A DNA stretch of 64,000 nt, from positions 1 to 64,000 of the forward strand of contig BQMJ01000006.1 of assembly GCA_025991245.1 (NCBI GenBank), written 5' to 3'. The notes beneath the pieces were generated by a model. It saw only the letters and a list, made by a program, of their open reading frames with translations, had not been told where the DNA came from and did no database searches. Position 1 is the stretch's first letter. Every line of letters begins with the position of its first letter. The stretch is from Galdieria partita. Taxonomy: Eukaryota; Rhodophyta; Bangiophyceae; Galdieriales; Galdieriaceae. This document shows positions 45,317 to 57,464 of this stretch, piece after piece. Made by a program: the position numbers and the translations under genes.

Positions 45317-48215
45317 TCAATGGGATTCCCGATGGACAGCTGTCTCTTCATTGTTCCTCTCTTCGACTCTGTGGGCACAATTTATAGTTTCGGAAGTTCC
45401 ATTCATATCATAGTCGGGATGATGACTCAGGGCGTTTCTCTGGTCCAAGAGATTGTCTTCTTCTGTTATTTTTTGTAGCCGTTCACTGAAATCTTCCACC
45501 TTGGCAAATTCTTCCTGGATACTTTCGCTCATTCGGTACTATATGTAGACATAAGATAAATGTTATTCTGAAAGTTTCAAAAGTCTTACTGAGCGCTTCA
45601 ATGCCAGCACATCAGATTTCGTAAGTCCAAGAAACTCTAAAACCGCCCCACCGACTTGTATTGAAGCCTCATAACTTTCTGAAAACCTTGAAGAAACAAG
45701 CATTGTTTCATGGAAAGAGAACACTAGACATGAGTAACTTACACAAATTCAACTCCCAAAGACCTTAGTCGCCTTTTTTGCTTCAAAGAAGGAGTCAATG
45801 CAAATGTATGAGCTTCAGGAAATGTACTGCGAATCGACTGGAATATTTTCGACGCCACAACGATCTGAACGAAATCATTCATAACTGTGTCAATGCTAAG
45901 AAACGCGTAGCTCTTCACTTACATCGTCACTTGTTATGACAAAGACATCAGGATAGCCAAACACATCGGAACGAAGAGAGCTTGGATCAAACAAGTCACC
46001 ATAGATACAAGGAAGCCCTGTTAAAGATACTCAAAATGATGCAAGTAATGTTTTTAAAATACTTGCCAACCTTCCGCTAAAGCATCTCTGATGACACTCT
46101 TATTTTTATCTACAGCAATGAACGTAATCTTCTTCTCCATCAACATACGACCAATCATTCGTCCTTCTGGACCAAAACCACAAAGAACGACTGGCTTCCT
46201 TTCTGTTTCTACCCTATTAGGAATTTCTCCATTGAAAACATTATCTTCAGAAGTTGCCAAAGTGTCTTCTAAAGTAACGCCGGTGAATGAATAAGAGACT
46301 GAACTTCGCTTTGCAATCCACAATGACTGTGATAGGACTCAACTTTCTGCATACAACTATTGTAATAAAACGAACTTACCAACTTTGTGCCCAAATCTGC
46401 CAAAAATGGTGTCAATGCCATGCTACAAACGACAGCTGCAATGAGAAGATCATTGACGATTTCCGGCAAAATACCCTTGGTCATTTCTATTCAGTATGCG
46501 GAATGATAAGAGAACAGAGGAAACCAACCAAATTGCTTGCTAAAGCAAAAAGAACAAACGCGAATTCTCCGCCTTGACCTAACAAAAATCCAACTTCGAC
46601 TGCTTCCGAAAGACTGAGACCAAACGGAAGTGATAATCCAATAACAACAAATGACTTGATCAGGATAATAGCACCAATTAAAGTACATAACTAGTTTAAA
46701 ACAGTACAGCAAATGAGCCTGCACAAGTACCAACAAACCAAATGCAAATTTACTTGTATGGGATATTCTAGTGCCAAATGCAAATCAATGCTCATTCCAG
46801 TTGTGATAAAGAAAAGTCCCAATAAAAGACCTCGAAATGGATCGGTATCTGCCTTGATGCGATTGCGAAAATTGCTTTCAGCCAACAATACTCCAGCTAC
46901 AAAAGCACCAAGAGTCATTGAAAGACCGAACCTTGGAAAATTTAAAGCTTCAAGGATTTCCCTACAATCATTAACTTACTGTCCAGTCAACCATCCAGTT
47001 CCAAGCACAGTTAACAGTACTGTCGCAGTAAATGCTTCTGCATCACCTGAACCAGACACAAATTGGAAAAGACGCCTTAATAAAAAACCTCCAATCAAAA
47101 CCTAAGTTTGATGCTGAGAAGCTATCTCTTCTAACACAAAAATCAATTACAAAGCAATTTAAAACAGCCAAAGCCTTCAAGGAGGTCATTCCCAACATCT
47201 GCAACATTTGCTCCACTTCAAAAAGAGAAAGATGGCTACATAAACCATTTTTGGGTCCAAATATCAAGAATTGTTTCTTCAGTACAGACAAAAACTCACC
47301 GAAAATTTTGCATCAGAGGTAAAACGACCAACAAAGGAACAACTGCTACGTCTTGTAGCAGGAGAATACCAAAAGTTGCCAACCCAGTTTTGCTTTGTCT
47401 TTCCCCTCTTTCTCCAAGCAACTGCAATACGAATGCCGATGACGACATAGCAAGTGCGCCTTAATCAGTAAAGCTTCATTATACAAGAAATAATGACAAT
47501 TCATACAAACTTACCACCAATAACGAAACTCTCAGGAATACTAGCTCCTAAGGCATGAGAAATAAACAAAAAAATGGAACCAGTTGCAAGCATTTGTAAG
47601 GAACCCAAACCAAACGCGTATTTTCTGAGTTTTCGTAATCGGTCGATAGATAGTTCCAGGCCCATTTCAAATAACAAGAATAGCACGCCAAAATCTGCAA
47701 GGTGCTTGATGTCTTCAACATCTTTTACTAAACGAAAACCATGTGGCCCTAGGATAACACCAGAGAGAAGAAACCCCAAAACAGGAGATAGATTGATCCT
47801 AGAATATTGAATGTTTCAACATTCAAATAAAATGAACTAAATAGTTGAAGAATACAGAATACCTTTTGAAAACAGGAACAATTGCAACAGTAGCAGCTAG
47901 AAGTTCAAGAGTATCTTGAAGAGAGGACGTCCAACTAGTGTCCTGAGCAGTCCAATCTAGTCTCTTGTGCTTTACACACTTCCTTCTTTTATACTTTGCA
48001 AGAATAAACCAGGGCTCCTTTAACAGAGGACTTTTCTGAAAACCACTCTGGAGTATTCTAATACAGTTACAAGTTGGAAATAACTCAAGGGGCCTTGCTC
48101 TAGCAAAAGAATAGCAACTCATTGATGAAGAACAAAAGGCGCAACAAAGGCTTTGATTTCTTCTCGTTCTTGTACAATTGGACAAGGAATACATAGCGCT
48201 AATAAAAGTATTCAT
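45317..48215 (-). CDS. KEA: K+/H+ antiporter, KEA/KefB type, plastid
   Basis: At least eight short exons. The first ([20 protein letters not shown]) looks like a plastid transit peptide and ends [19 protein letters not shown]. Splicing then gives [22 protein letters not shown], the start of the CPA2 exchanger domain, with [18 protein letters not shown] following. Further helices are read in exons near 46600-47400. The regulatory RCK/TrkA-N domain begins [19 protein letters not shown] (about 46170-46240), continues with [16 protein letters not shown], and a tail of ~70 residues rich in Glu, Asp and Asn ends the protein. KEA proteins exchange K+ for H+ across the envelope or thylakoid and bind NAD(H) through the RCK domain. 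Divergent from CYP38 at 90 nt. Confidence 0.88.
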
Positions 48216-48305
48216 GTTTCTAACAAAAAAGTAAGAGAATGGACCACAAAAAAATCAGATTGCTTAGCTGCTCCCCATTCATTCATTCTCAAGGAAAGAG
48301 AGGAC

Positions 48306-50249
48306 ATGATAGCGGATCAGTATTTGTTTGTGGCTTCTCTGAACTTGGGTGGTACTGGCTTACACAGCTCAAAATTTTTGATATATGGTAATACGTACGA
48401 TCGATCAATATCTCAGGAGGGTTGTATTTCACTAGTGTTAACTAGGAGGTGGTCAAGAATTAGTAGAAAGCCACGCAACTTACATTGTTCTGCTATGAGA
48501 ATCAAGTGTATATCCAGAAACTTTCAGAATAGCTTAAAGAATCTCGTAAAAATATTGGATACTAGTCTTTGTCGAGAATGGAATAGACGTAATAGAGCAA
48601 TAATCATTTTGGCTATGACGTCTTGTCTAATACTTTCTCCGAGTATGTGTCTACCAACCTTCAAAAGTTACCTTTGATCTAGTCTGTATACTAGTTGAGT
48701 TTAACATCACCAACGGGAGTTTTGGAAATATTCCAGCATTGGCTGCAAAAAATAGGTTTGCTCCAGGCACTAATGAACCTGTTGTTAAAGTGAGATAGTT
48801 TATGATCTTCCATTTTAATATTCCAAAAGTTATCTATAATATTAGGATCCGGAGGCTATACTACGAAATGCGCTTCCCATAGAGAATAAGACTATTCGAA
48901 AAATCCAACATGCACTTGAGTGGATACCAAAGGACATCAGAACTCGTTCGTGGACCAAAGTAGTTGACTTTTTTGTCGCTTAAAGTAGAAAGTATTGACT
49001 ATGCGGTTCCTTAGATCGAACAAGAGTTTAAACAAGCGAACAGCATGTTGGATAAACAAAAGGACGAAATTTTGTTCAATGTCCTGGATTCTAAAAGAAC
49101 AGAGGCTCAAGCCATGTTGGATACACTCGTTTCACATAAAATGCCTTCTTTAAGACAAATAATATCACAAAGAGATTCAGAAAAGGTAGGAATATGCTTC
49201 TTAGAACAAGACAGAATGTAGGAATGAGTGGAAATGCAGATAGTTTTAGCTAATGCCGACATTTTAAGAGATATAGGCACATTGGAGGAGGATATGGTGA
49301 AAGAGTTTCCTTATGAGGTGTGAATCATCCATCATAAGAACTTTCACCTGGATGATAATGAATATACGTTTAGGTTCCTAAAGAGTACGACTACTTACCA
49401 CAGCTGAAAGGACGAGCAGTTGTCGAAATGACTCTGAAGAAGGCTAACAACCAGAAATTTGATCTTGATGGCCAACTGTTTGACAAAGGCTACTTAACTT
49501 TGGTCATTGATGGATATTCAGCTCCCGTAACTGGAGGATGTTTCGTTGATTTGGTGAATCGGGGGTTTTATGACGGCATGAAAGTGATTCGCTCCGACGG
49601 ATTTGTCATACAGACAGGTGATCCAGAAGGACCGGATGTAAGTAACTCTTTTTGTACATTGAATCAAACTCAAAAGGGCAATTGGATAGGATGGTTTTGT
49701 AGATCCTCAGACAAAGAAGAAGAGGCTTATTCCCTTGGAAGTATTTGCCAAAGGAGACAAGGTAAGGTATCCCATACTGCAAAGACTCTCTGAATGTAGT
49801 TTCATGGCAACGTATTGTTAGGCTCCCACTTATGGCATTACTTTGGAAGATGATGGAAGAGGTGCAGCAGCAACTATGCTTCCTTTTACTGCTTATGGTA
49901 CATTAGCAATGGTTTGATATTCATTTGAAATGGAATGGAATCGCAAAACGTTTTACACTGTTTTGAACAGGCACGGGAGGAATTTGATGCTAATAGTGGC
50001 AGCTCTCAGTTCTTTTGGCTATTATTTGATCCAGAATTAACTCCTGCTGGACGAAACTTGTTGGATGGTAGATATGCAGGTAAGGCTACCATTATGACTG
50101 AGATTATGGTATCATTCCCCTAATTTTTTCAAGTATTTGGTTATACTATAAATGGCCAAGAATATCTTCAAGACTTCAAAGTTGGAGACTATGTGGAACA
50201 AGCAAAAATTACCAAAGGGATCGAAAACTTGAAGCAACCTTCAGAATAA
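48306..50249 (+). CDS. CYP38: Thylakoid-lumen cyclophilin-like protein CYP38/TLP40
   Basis: A multi-exon gene. The first exon starts at 48306 (alternative ATG 48495) and carries a bipartite targeting sequence: a basic front, then [20 protein letters not shown], a twin-Arg-like lumen signal. The mature part reads [20 protein letters not shown], then [33 protein letters not shown] and the cyclophilin-like domain with [50 protein letters not shown] and LLDGRYAVFGY. This is the order of Arabidopsis CYP38, needed for photosystem II assembly and repair. The family has lost most active-site residues, and that seems so here. It places a photosynthetic lineage firmly. Exons are about 100-300 nt. Confidence 0.93.
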
Positions 50250-50359
50250 AGCATTGTTGCATTGTGTGGTGGGATGATTGGAAATAAATGCCAAATGGGA
50301 AATTTCAAAGCAATTGGCGCCCAAATTTAAAATTGGCCATTTCTCCTTTTTGATAAAGA

Positions 50360-52248
50360 ATGGCTGCTTCTCAAGCAATGTTCTTTCCAGCTCCCCCTGA
50401 AACCTGCAAGTTGCGAACATATCAGTATAAAAATATACAAAAGGACATCGATTACAGTTCTCTAATAAAGATCTTGAGAGAAAATTGGTCGAAAAGGCAA
50501 GAAAATGGTGGTATCGACCCGATCAAGGAGGAAGTTAAACGATTGGAGCAAGAGGAGAAAGAGAACCAGCCTGAAGAAAATCCAGGTATGCATGTTTGCT
50601 TTGAACACGGTGTTTCCAAACCTTGAAATATGAATCATAACAGAGACGGTAGCAAGAACGGTCCGAAAAGAAAACGTCTTCGAAGATGAATTAACTGAGG
50701 AGGAGATGAAGATAATAGCCATGCGAGTAGCAGAACAACGCAAGAAGTATGAAGAATTTGAAAAAAGAGAAAATCAAAGGAAAATAGATAAGCTTCAGAG
50801 CCTATATCCTTATTTGACTGACGAGGTATTGCAAAGTTGTTTCGATGAATTTTTGAGAAACAGCTGAAAGTCAATAATAGGAGTGCTTGGAGTCTATTGA
50901 ATTTTGCAAGGAAGAGAGAAGATATGATGATACTATTACTAATACACCTGAAGACGAAGCTGCTTGTAAATTCGCAACAGATGGCTTTTGGCATCACATA
51001 AGGAAAAGAATTGCGAAAAAGCATGAGGAAAAAAGAGCTCATTCTATCAATGACCATTCAACTGAAGTGTTTGCTGATCGGAGTGGATTGAAAAGGCAAC
51101 GCAAGAGCAGAAAATGCACCCACGTGAGTTTTAGTGGAATTCGAATTGGCAGGAAAGAAGATGGTAGACTTCGCTTAGATGATGCTTTGAAGAGAGTGAA
51201 GGAATCTGGTTCTATGGATGGGTGGTCGGAAGCTCGAATCAAGGCATATCAATCGGTCCGTATAATGTCGCACTTTTGATTTCTTCCTAATGGTCTAAAT
51301 GATTGATAGATTGATGAAAATCCCAACGCATATTACTATAGATTCAACGCACCGAATGAGGAACAACGTTACGGTGCTTGGACGAAAGAGGAAGAGAAGT
51401 TATTTTTTGAAAGATTAAAGGAGTGCAAAATTGGTGAGAATTATGAATGGGGAATATTTTCCATTGGAATTCCTGGAAGGGTTGGTTATCAATGTAGTAA
51501 CTTCTATAGAAGACTTTTGAAGGAAGGACGAGTGAAGGATGACAATTATTATTTTGACGCAAAAGGAGAACCAAAATTTAAATTTAAAAGCTCAAACAAG
51601 GTAAGTAAGCAAGTTTGAGTGTCGTGTCTCTCAAGGTCTTGATTTGCTGGAAAACAGATTCAAGTACAAGATGGCAGCGCCACAGTCACAGCTCACGCAC
51701 CGAAACGCCGTCGACAACGCAACAAGTCCAAAGGCAAGCATAAGAAGAAAAGGAAATCTTCTTGGGAAGATAGCAGCGATGAGAATAGTGAGAATGATAC
51801 TGAATATAGTGATGATGAAGAATATCGACCAGGTTCACATGGAACACGAAGTAGACCGCAGTTAAGAACTACGGATACTGGATCAGACAATATTGTGAAC
51901 TCTTCACAAAACTTTTCTGAATCCAGTGACCAAGAAGATGTTGTCGTTGCTGGCTATGCGAGAGATGGAGATAATCCAATTCCAGAATTTATCGACGCTA
52001 TCACTTTAGAACCTATTCGAAGGCCTGCTATATCACCTTATGGTCATGTATTGGGTTACAGTACATGGAAAAGAGCACTGCAAAATGGTAAGTATTTTAA
52101 CTTTCAAAGATACCGTTGACTGAATGCTTATTTCGTTTTAGAACCAAAGAATACCTGTCCATTTACCAAGAAACCTTTACGTGTACAAGATTTGGTTATT
52201 TTAACTTGGGAAAACATTGAACAGTATCGCTCTTCTATTGTGCATTAA
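50360..52248 (+). CDS. Protein with Myb/SANT-like domain and C-terminal U-box-like domain
   Basis: Six or more exons from the ATG at 50360 (MAASQAMFFPAPPETCKL). A helical charged region (LTEEEMKIIAMRVAEQRKKY) leads to LQSLYPYLTDEECLESIEFC across an intron. Next comes RYGAWTKEEEKLFFERL with YEWGIFSIGIPGRVGYQCSN, a Myb/SANT repeat with a Trp and a Trp-to-Ile pattern. A basic, Ser-rich linker follows. The end reads FIDAITLEPIRRPAISPYGH, STWKRAL and NTCPFTKKPLRVQDLVIL, a U-box or modified RING fold without full zinc ligands. This points to a nuclear ubiquitin ligase or a chromatin factor, but I do not know a named family with this arrangement. The gap to CYP38 is 110 nt in tandem. Confidence 0.7.
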
Positions 52249-52409
52249 TAATAGCATTAAAACATTTTTGACCCGAAAAAGTACTTTGACTTTATTTTCT
52301 CAAAGTCATAGAATAAAGAGTAAAAAATGGTCATTGATTGCATTGCTGTTTTCTTATATTGTCACTTTGTCATGCTGGTCCTCATTAAACTATCTTTCAC
52401 TGTAGCAAC

Positions 52410-53046
52410 TTAATAGGAGCTAGGATACATGCTATAGGAAGGCGACATATATGGCGATGAGGAATAAGTGGGATAAGTGCTTTGTCCATAACCATTGTTG
52501 TAGTTAATGGAAGCGACTTTGTAATAGAAACCATACTCCATATAACACAGGAGACAATCAAAGCAATATTGATAACATTCGATATACCATTCAGGATATT
52601 CGTAGTTGACGGGATATGAAGAAGTTGTTTCTCCGTATTGACTGGGAGAATATGAAGGCAAATAGGAGTATGATGAATAGGTTGCTTGATAACCTCGAGA
52701 ATAAGCACTGTAGCTCATGTAGGAATTAGATGAAGATTTCATAGGACAGTATTTTCCAAAGTTGTTGCAATATAGCATATCCAAACCAAATGGATAGTAG
52801 AAATGATACTAGGAGTCATATAAATACGCTTTCATCATGAATGTATCTTAAACAACTACTTACAACTTGATAACAAAAGATGCATCCTGCACATGCAGTC
52901 GAACAAGGTTCAATCCATGGATAAATAGTAGGTTGTTGTGTATACGATGTTGTAGTATATGGTTGCTGGTAGCCATCATGGGCATAAGTCAACAAGGCAA
53001 AAGAAGCAAGTATCAGACAAGAAAGAAACGTAGACTTTCCGCTCAT
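52410..53046 (-). CDS. Small secreted Cys/Tyr-rich protein with duplicated Cys motif
   Basis: Two exons. The front MSGKSTFLSCLILASFALLTYA is a clear signal peptide. The mature protein is short (about 165 residues), very rich in Tyr, Ser and Pro, and nearly without acidic residues. It carries two copies of C-x3-C-x2-C-x2-C: CSTACAGCIFC in exon 1 and CYQYCFDCLLC in exon 2, each preceded by an aromatic/Pro-rich stretch (YPWIEP, YPEWYIE). The intron (~54 nt) begins GTAAGTAG and separates the two motif halves. Tyr-rich secreted proteins are often cell-wall or adhesive components; that role is a guess. The next ~325 bases upstream (53047-53372) hold no gene. Confidence 0.65.
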
Positions 53047-53372
53047 TCTGTTCCTATGTAAATACACAGTTAAGAGATGAAACGTACAAAAGTGAGTCTT
53101 TGTCTCGAAACTCAAGCAACAACGTGATATGATTTGTTATTTCAAATCGATGCAATTCCATCAAAGCCAAAAGGAGAGCATTTTTCTCTCCCAAAAAGGT
53201 TCGTTTCATTGCTTGATCACCCAAACATTGCATTTTTCTCTTCAAACAATATCAATTTGTCCTTGGAAGGATTCCAATCATTCTTGTTCGCTCTTAGAAC
53301 TCAAAAGAAAAGGCTACAATATGCTTCATCAACAAACTATCAGTTATTCAGTCCGAACTCTCCCTTTGATTT

Positions 53373-56265
53373 CTATTTACTTGTAACTCTCTCTTTCTGA
53401 CTATATTTCAACTTTTCCAAAAGGAAACAAAGATCTTCCATCGTCACTGTGGTCTTGTCATGACGCAAGGCATGAAAAACAGCCTGTCGACACAAGTTAG
53501 CAATTTCTGCTCCTGACCATCCTTGAGTCGACTCGATAATCTCATTCCAATGGAAAGAATCACAGTTGGCTCCTGGTAGAAGAAAGGTATCAGCGATCTT
53601 GGTATACCTTCATTCTTAAGATTCAATTCAAATGACCTACCACGAAGATAAAGTTGGAATATTTTTTTCCTACTTGAAGCATCGGGAAGATCAACTTGTA
53701 TAATTTCGTCAAATCGACCAGGTCGCAATAAAGCGTCATCTAATAAATCGGATCGATTGGTAGCACCAATAACCAAGACCTATTGCCAAATAGTTTCTAG
53801 CCCTCAAATGGCACTTTCATAGGTCTTCTTTCTTACTTGTTCTGCAGATACAATGCCATCCATTTCCGTGAGAAATGTACTTAGCAAACGTTCCTTTACT
53901 AGGTTGCCTTCCGTCTCCAGTTCCCGTTTCCCCAATACACTATCTAATTCATCAACGAATAAGATACTTGGAGACACAGATCTAGCAATTTCAAACGCCA
54001 TTCTCAGTATGCTAATAGAATTTTCTTAGTTGTCATTTTAATAGCAAAAACAGTAGCGAACCTTTCAGACTCTCCTAGAAAACATGAATAAAGTTCTGCA
54101 CCAGACAGGTATAAAATAGGTAGTCCAGACTCATTAGCAGTTGCCTTGACCTAATATAAATTAAGAATCAATACGAATACTATTCTACTCAGAATTCTTA
54201 CCAAAGTGGTTTTACTACAGCCTGGTGGACCTTGTAATAATATTCCACGTGGAGTTTTCTACATATAAGAGAACGCATTATCCAAACTCTTCTTTGATTC
54301 AGTATAATATGCTCACCAAATGAAAGTGCTTCCATAATGACGAATATTTTCTTGGCCATTCTACTGCCATCTCGAGTCTTCGCTTTACGTTCTCATAACC
54401 ACCAATATCATTCCAACCAACTGGTGGAATCTCTATCATAAGAAAATTCTCAGAAACTAATTTTTCTGTAGAAGGCTTTAACAAACCTAAGGTGAAAGGT
54501 CCTCGAAGCAAAGACGGTGTATGCGTTTTGATCTTCTCCAACAACACATGTGATAGACTGTCTTTGAATGTACTTGCCCAATCACGCAAACTTTCAAGGA
54601 AGACTTGTGAAAAATCGATACCAACAAAACCATTGGATAGATAAACCATTCGAGAAATGATTTGTGAATCTATTTGACAATGATAAAATTGCAAAAATTT
54701 TGACAGCATAGATTCACGCTCTGTTTCCGAAGGAGGTAAAAGAATAACTTCCTTATCTAATCGGCCTAAATTGAAAATTCAACAGTGTCAAACTGTACAG
54801 ATTCTATAAATATGTCTTTTCATATACTTACCAGGAATTCTCAACCTTGGGTCGACAACATAGGGATCATTCGTCGCTGCGATACAAAGAATGCGATTCT
54901 TTCTAGTATCTTGATGAAATAAAATTTGTGAGAAATGGACACTTTCTAGTTTAAATATTGATACCTTGTCGTAGTTCATCCAAAAGACAGGCCAACTGAG
55001 ATACAATGCGACGACTCAAGTTTTGTGAATATTCATGACGTTTTGGACAGAGATTATCCAACTCGTCAATAAACAAAAGTGCTGAAGAACATCTTCTAAA
55101 AAAATTATTCAAATTTTGGATAAGAACGAAACAATGTAGATAACTCCTTCTCTTACTTTGCATCGGAAAATAGCTTTCTTAAAGTTTGTTCGGCTTGACC
55201 AAAGTATTCAAAGGTATTCAAATCTTTTCCTTGAAGCTCAAACAACGGAACTGAACAATATTTAGCTGCCAATCGAACCTTGAGAAACTTATTATTCATT
55301 CATTATAGTTTCCTTTCAGTGCTTACCGTATATGTTTTTCCAATGCCTGATGGTCCACATAATAACATTCCTTGGACGTTTATGAAGTCCATCAACACGT
55401 CATCTTCCACGGATGTCTCAAAAAACTTGCAAATCTCCCGAAATGTCTTCTCATGGCAAGATAACCATCCTTGATTTCCACATGCCAAAGGATTTGATGG
55501 AACCAACTGATGTCTTGCCAAGTCAGTCATTTGGTCGAACCAGACCAATTGAGTAGCATTTGAAAATTCTCCTGCTTGCTTCTTTGAGCTTTCGGAAGAT
55601 ACAATATCAACTTGAATAGTTTCTGAACGAAATTGAATATAGTTTACAGACTAAAAGATAGAGCCAATTAAAATATATTGAAAGGCGTCAAAAGAACAAC
55701 AAAATAGGAAATATGCTTACATTGAGAAGAACAGGTACTCTCTGTCCTATTAAATAATCTAAAAAGGACTTGGCAACTGGATTGCTTCTTATAATATGTA
55801 TAACTGCCAAGAAACCTGCAGTTACTTCAGACGAATCATATTCTATTGACGGTATTGAGTCTACTTTGACCCAAAAGAGATCATATCTTACGAGTTAATT
55901 CCCAACTTTTGTTCATACGATAACATGTATCCGATTCTACATACACTGTAGGATCCCATTCCATTTCGTCCAAGTCACATAGCCACGCTCTTCCAACAAA
56001 AGTCTTTCCTATCCAGTACAAGTCAATTCAGTTACAATAGAATATCTTTCTTAATTACCTTCGTTGAATCCACGAAATATAGAAATAGTTACTACGTCTT
56101 CCAACTTGAGAGCAAGTTCCTTAAATATCTTCTTAGGAATAAGGACATGACACTTGTCTTATTTGTTAGTCTCGCAACGAGCGATGTTTTATTTCATACC
56201 GATCCTTGTTGAAGTGTAGAAACAGTTGGTAATGGAGAATATTCATTGCCACAAAAGGTTTTCAT
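53373..56265 (-). CDS. Type II AAA ATPase of the AFG2/SPATA5 (CDC48-like) group
   Basis: Ten or so short exons from the ATG at 56265 ([20 protein letters not shown]). A front domain with [19 protein letters not shown] resembles the CDC48 N domain. First AAA module: [16 protein letters not shown], Walker [17 protein letters not shown]. Second AAA module: [15 protein letters not shown], Walker [33 protein letters not shown], Walker [16 protein letters not shown], and [20 protein letters not shown]. The GCSKT form of Walker A is characteristic of AFG2, SPATA5 and SPATA5L1, which release shuttling factors from pre-60S ribosomes. The first Walker A (GPSGIGKT) differs from most relatives. The last exon ends [12 protein letters not shown]. 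Confidence 0.82.
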
Positions 56266-56373
56266 AAGCAGAGAAAGTTATAATATTGTGAGGGTTTCTA
56301 TAGTTTTGGCGAATTTTCAGCTCTTCCAGAGTACAACTTGGTCTACAAATCCATCGTCAAACATTCACTACTT

Positions 56374-57461
56374 ATGGAATTGCCAGTCATCAATTTGAAT
56401 GGGTTTCTTCAAGAAAAGGAAAACTTGTCGAGTTCCGAACAGGATTGTCGCAAACTTGCAAATGTATTAAGGCAGTATGGTGCTGCAGCTATTTATGATC
56501 CACGTGTGGAACAACAAGACAATGAAAGTTTCTTAAATATGATGGAAAGATATTTTGAACAACCAACAGAGGTCAAATTGGAAGATGCTAGGCCACAACT
56601 GTATTATCAAGTAAGTTTCTTCTCTTTTTATCTTCCAAGAAGCATTACCAAAAGAATACATTGTGATAGGTTGGGGTTACACCTGAATTTACGGAACAGC
56701 CAAGAGACAACTCTGTTTATGCCAAGAAATTGTTACCAGAACACAAGCCTACCGCCTTCAAAGGCAAAGACTGCAAGTGGCGCTTTCAGTGGAGAATCGG
56801 TGAGAGATCAGAGAGTAGTAAATATCCAGAATTAGTGTCTGAGCCAGTGGTACCTCGAGGCTTTCCAGACTGGCCATCTATTATGAACAAGTGGGGTGAG
56901 AAACTTCTCGCCACAGGGTTTACTATTGCAGAAATGTTGGCGATTGGATTGGACTTACCTCGCGATGCCTTTCTTCGATTACTTGCAAAGGGCTCTCATT
57001 TATTGGCACCTACAGGAGTTGATATAGATAGATATGAAAAGGGTCATGTCGTTGCTGGTTTTCACTATGATTTGAATTTTCTTACTCTTCATGGCAAAGC
57101 ACGTTATCCAGGACTGTTTATTTGGACTCGTGAAGGTATTCGTATTCCTTGTAAAGTGCCTGATGGTTGTCTATTGGTTCAAGTTGGTGCACAATTGGAG
57201 TATTTGACTGCAGGTTATTTAGAGAAAGGCTTCCATGAAGTCGTCATCACAGAGGAATTGAAACAAAAAGCTAAACAAGGAAATCAAAGTCATTGGAGAG
57301 TTTCATCCACTTTATTTGTACATGTAGAAGCTGATGCCATATTAGAACCACTGGGACATTTTCAACATCTCGAGTTGGCTAAACAGAATTATGTTCCAAC
57401 AGAGGCTGGTGCTCAAGTAGCTCAAGAATTATATGCCATTCAGTTGGCCCAAAATATTTGA
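56374..57461 (+). CDS. 2-oxoglutarate/Fe(II)-dependent oxygenase, isopenicillin-N-synthase-like
   Basis: Start taken at the ATG at 56374 (MELPVINLNGFLQ), the usual front of this family. One intron of ~58 nt lies near 56611-56668. The iron site is visible: H and D in AGFHYDLNFLTLHG (near residue 210), the distal His in EKGFHEVVI (near 266), and the 2-oxoglutarate-binding Arg in HWRVSSTLFVH (near 288). VGVTPEFTEQPRD and LLAPTGVDIDRY are typical of the protist and algal members I recall. Substrate unknown. The stop codon is followed after only 3 nt by the ATG of the TENA-type gene. Confidence 0.82.
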
Positions 57462-57464
57462 GAT

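Noticed and set aside
48153-48305. Upstream extension of the CYP38 reading frame
   Set aside because: It lacks an ATG and overlaps the antiporter's first exon on the other strand; the first in-frame ATG is 48306.
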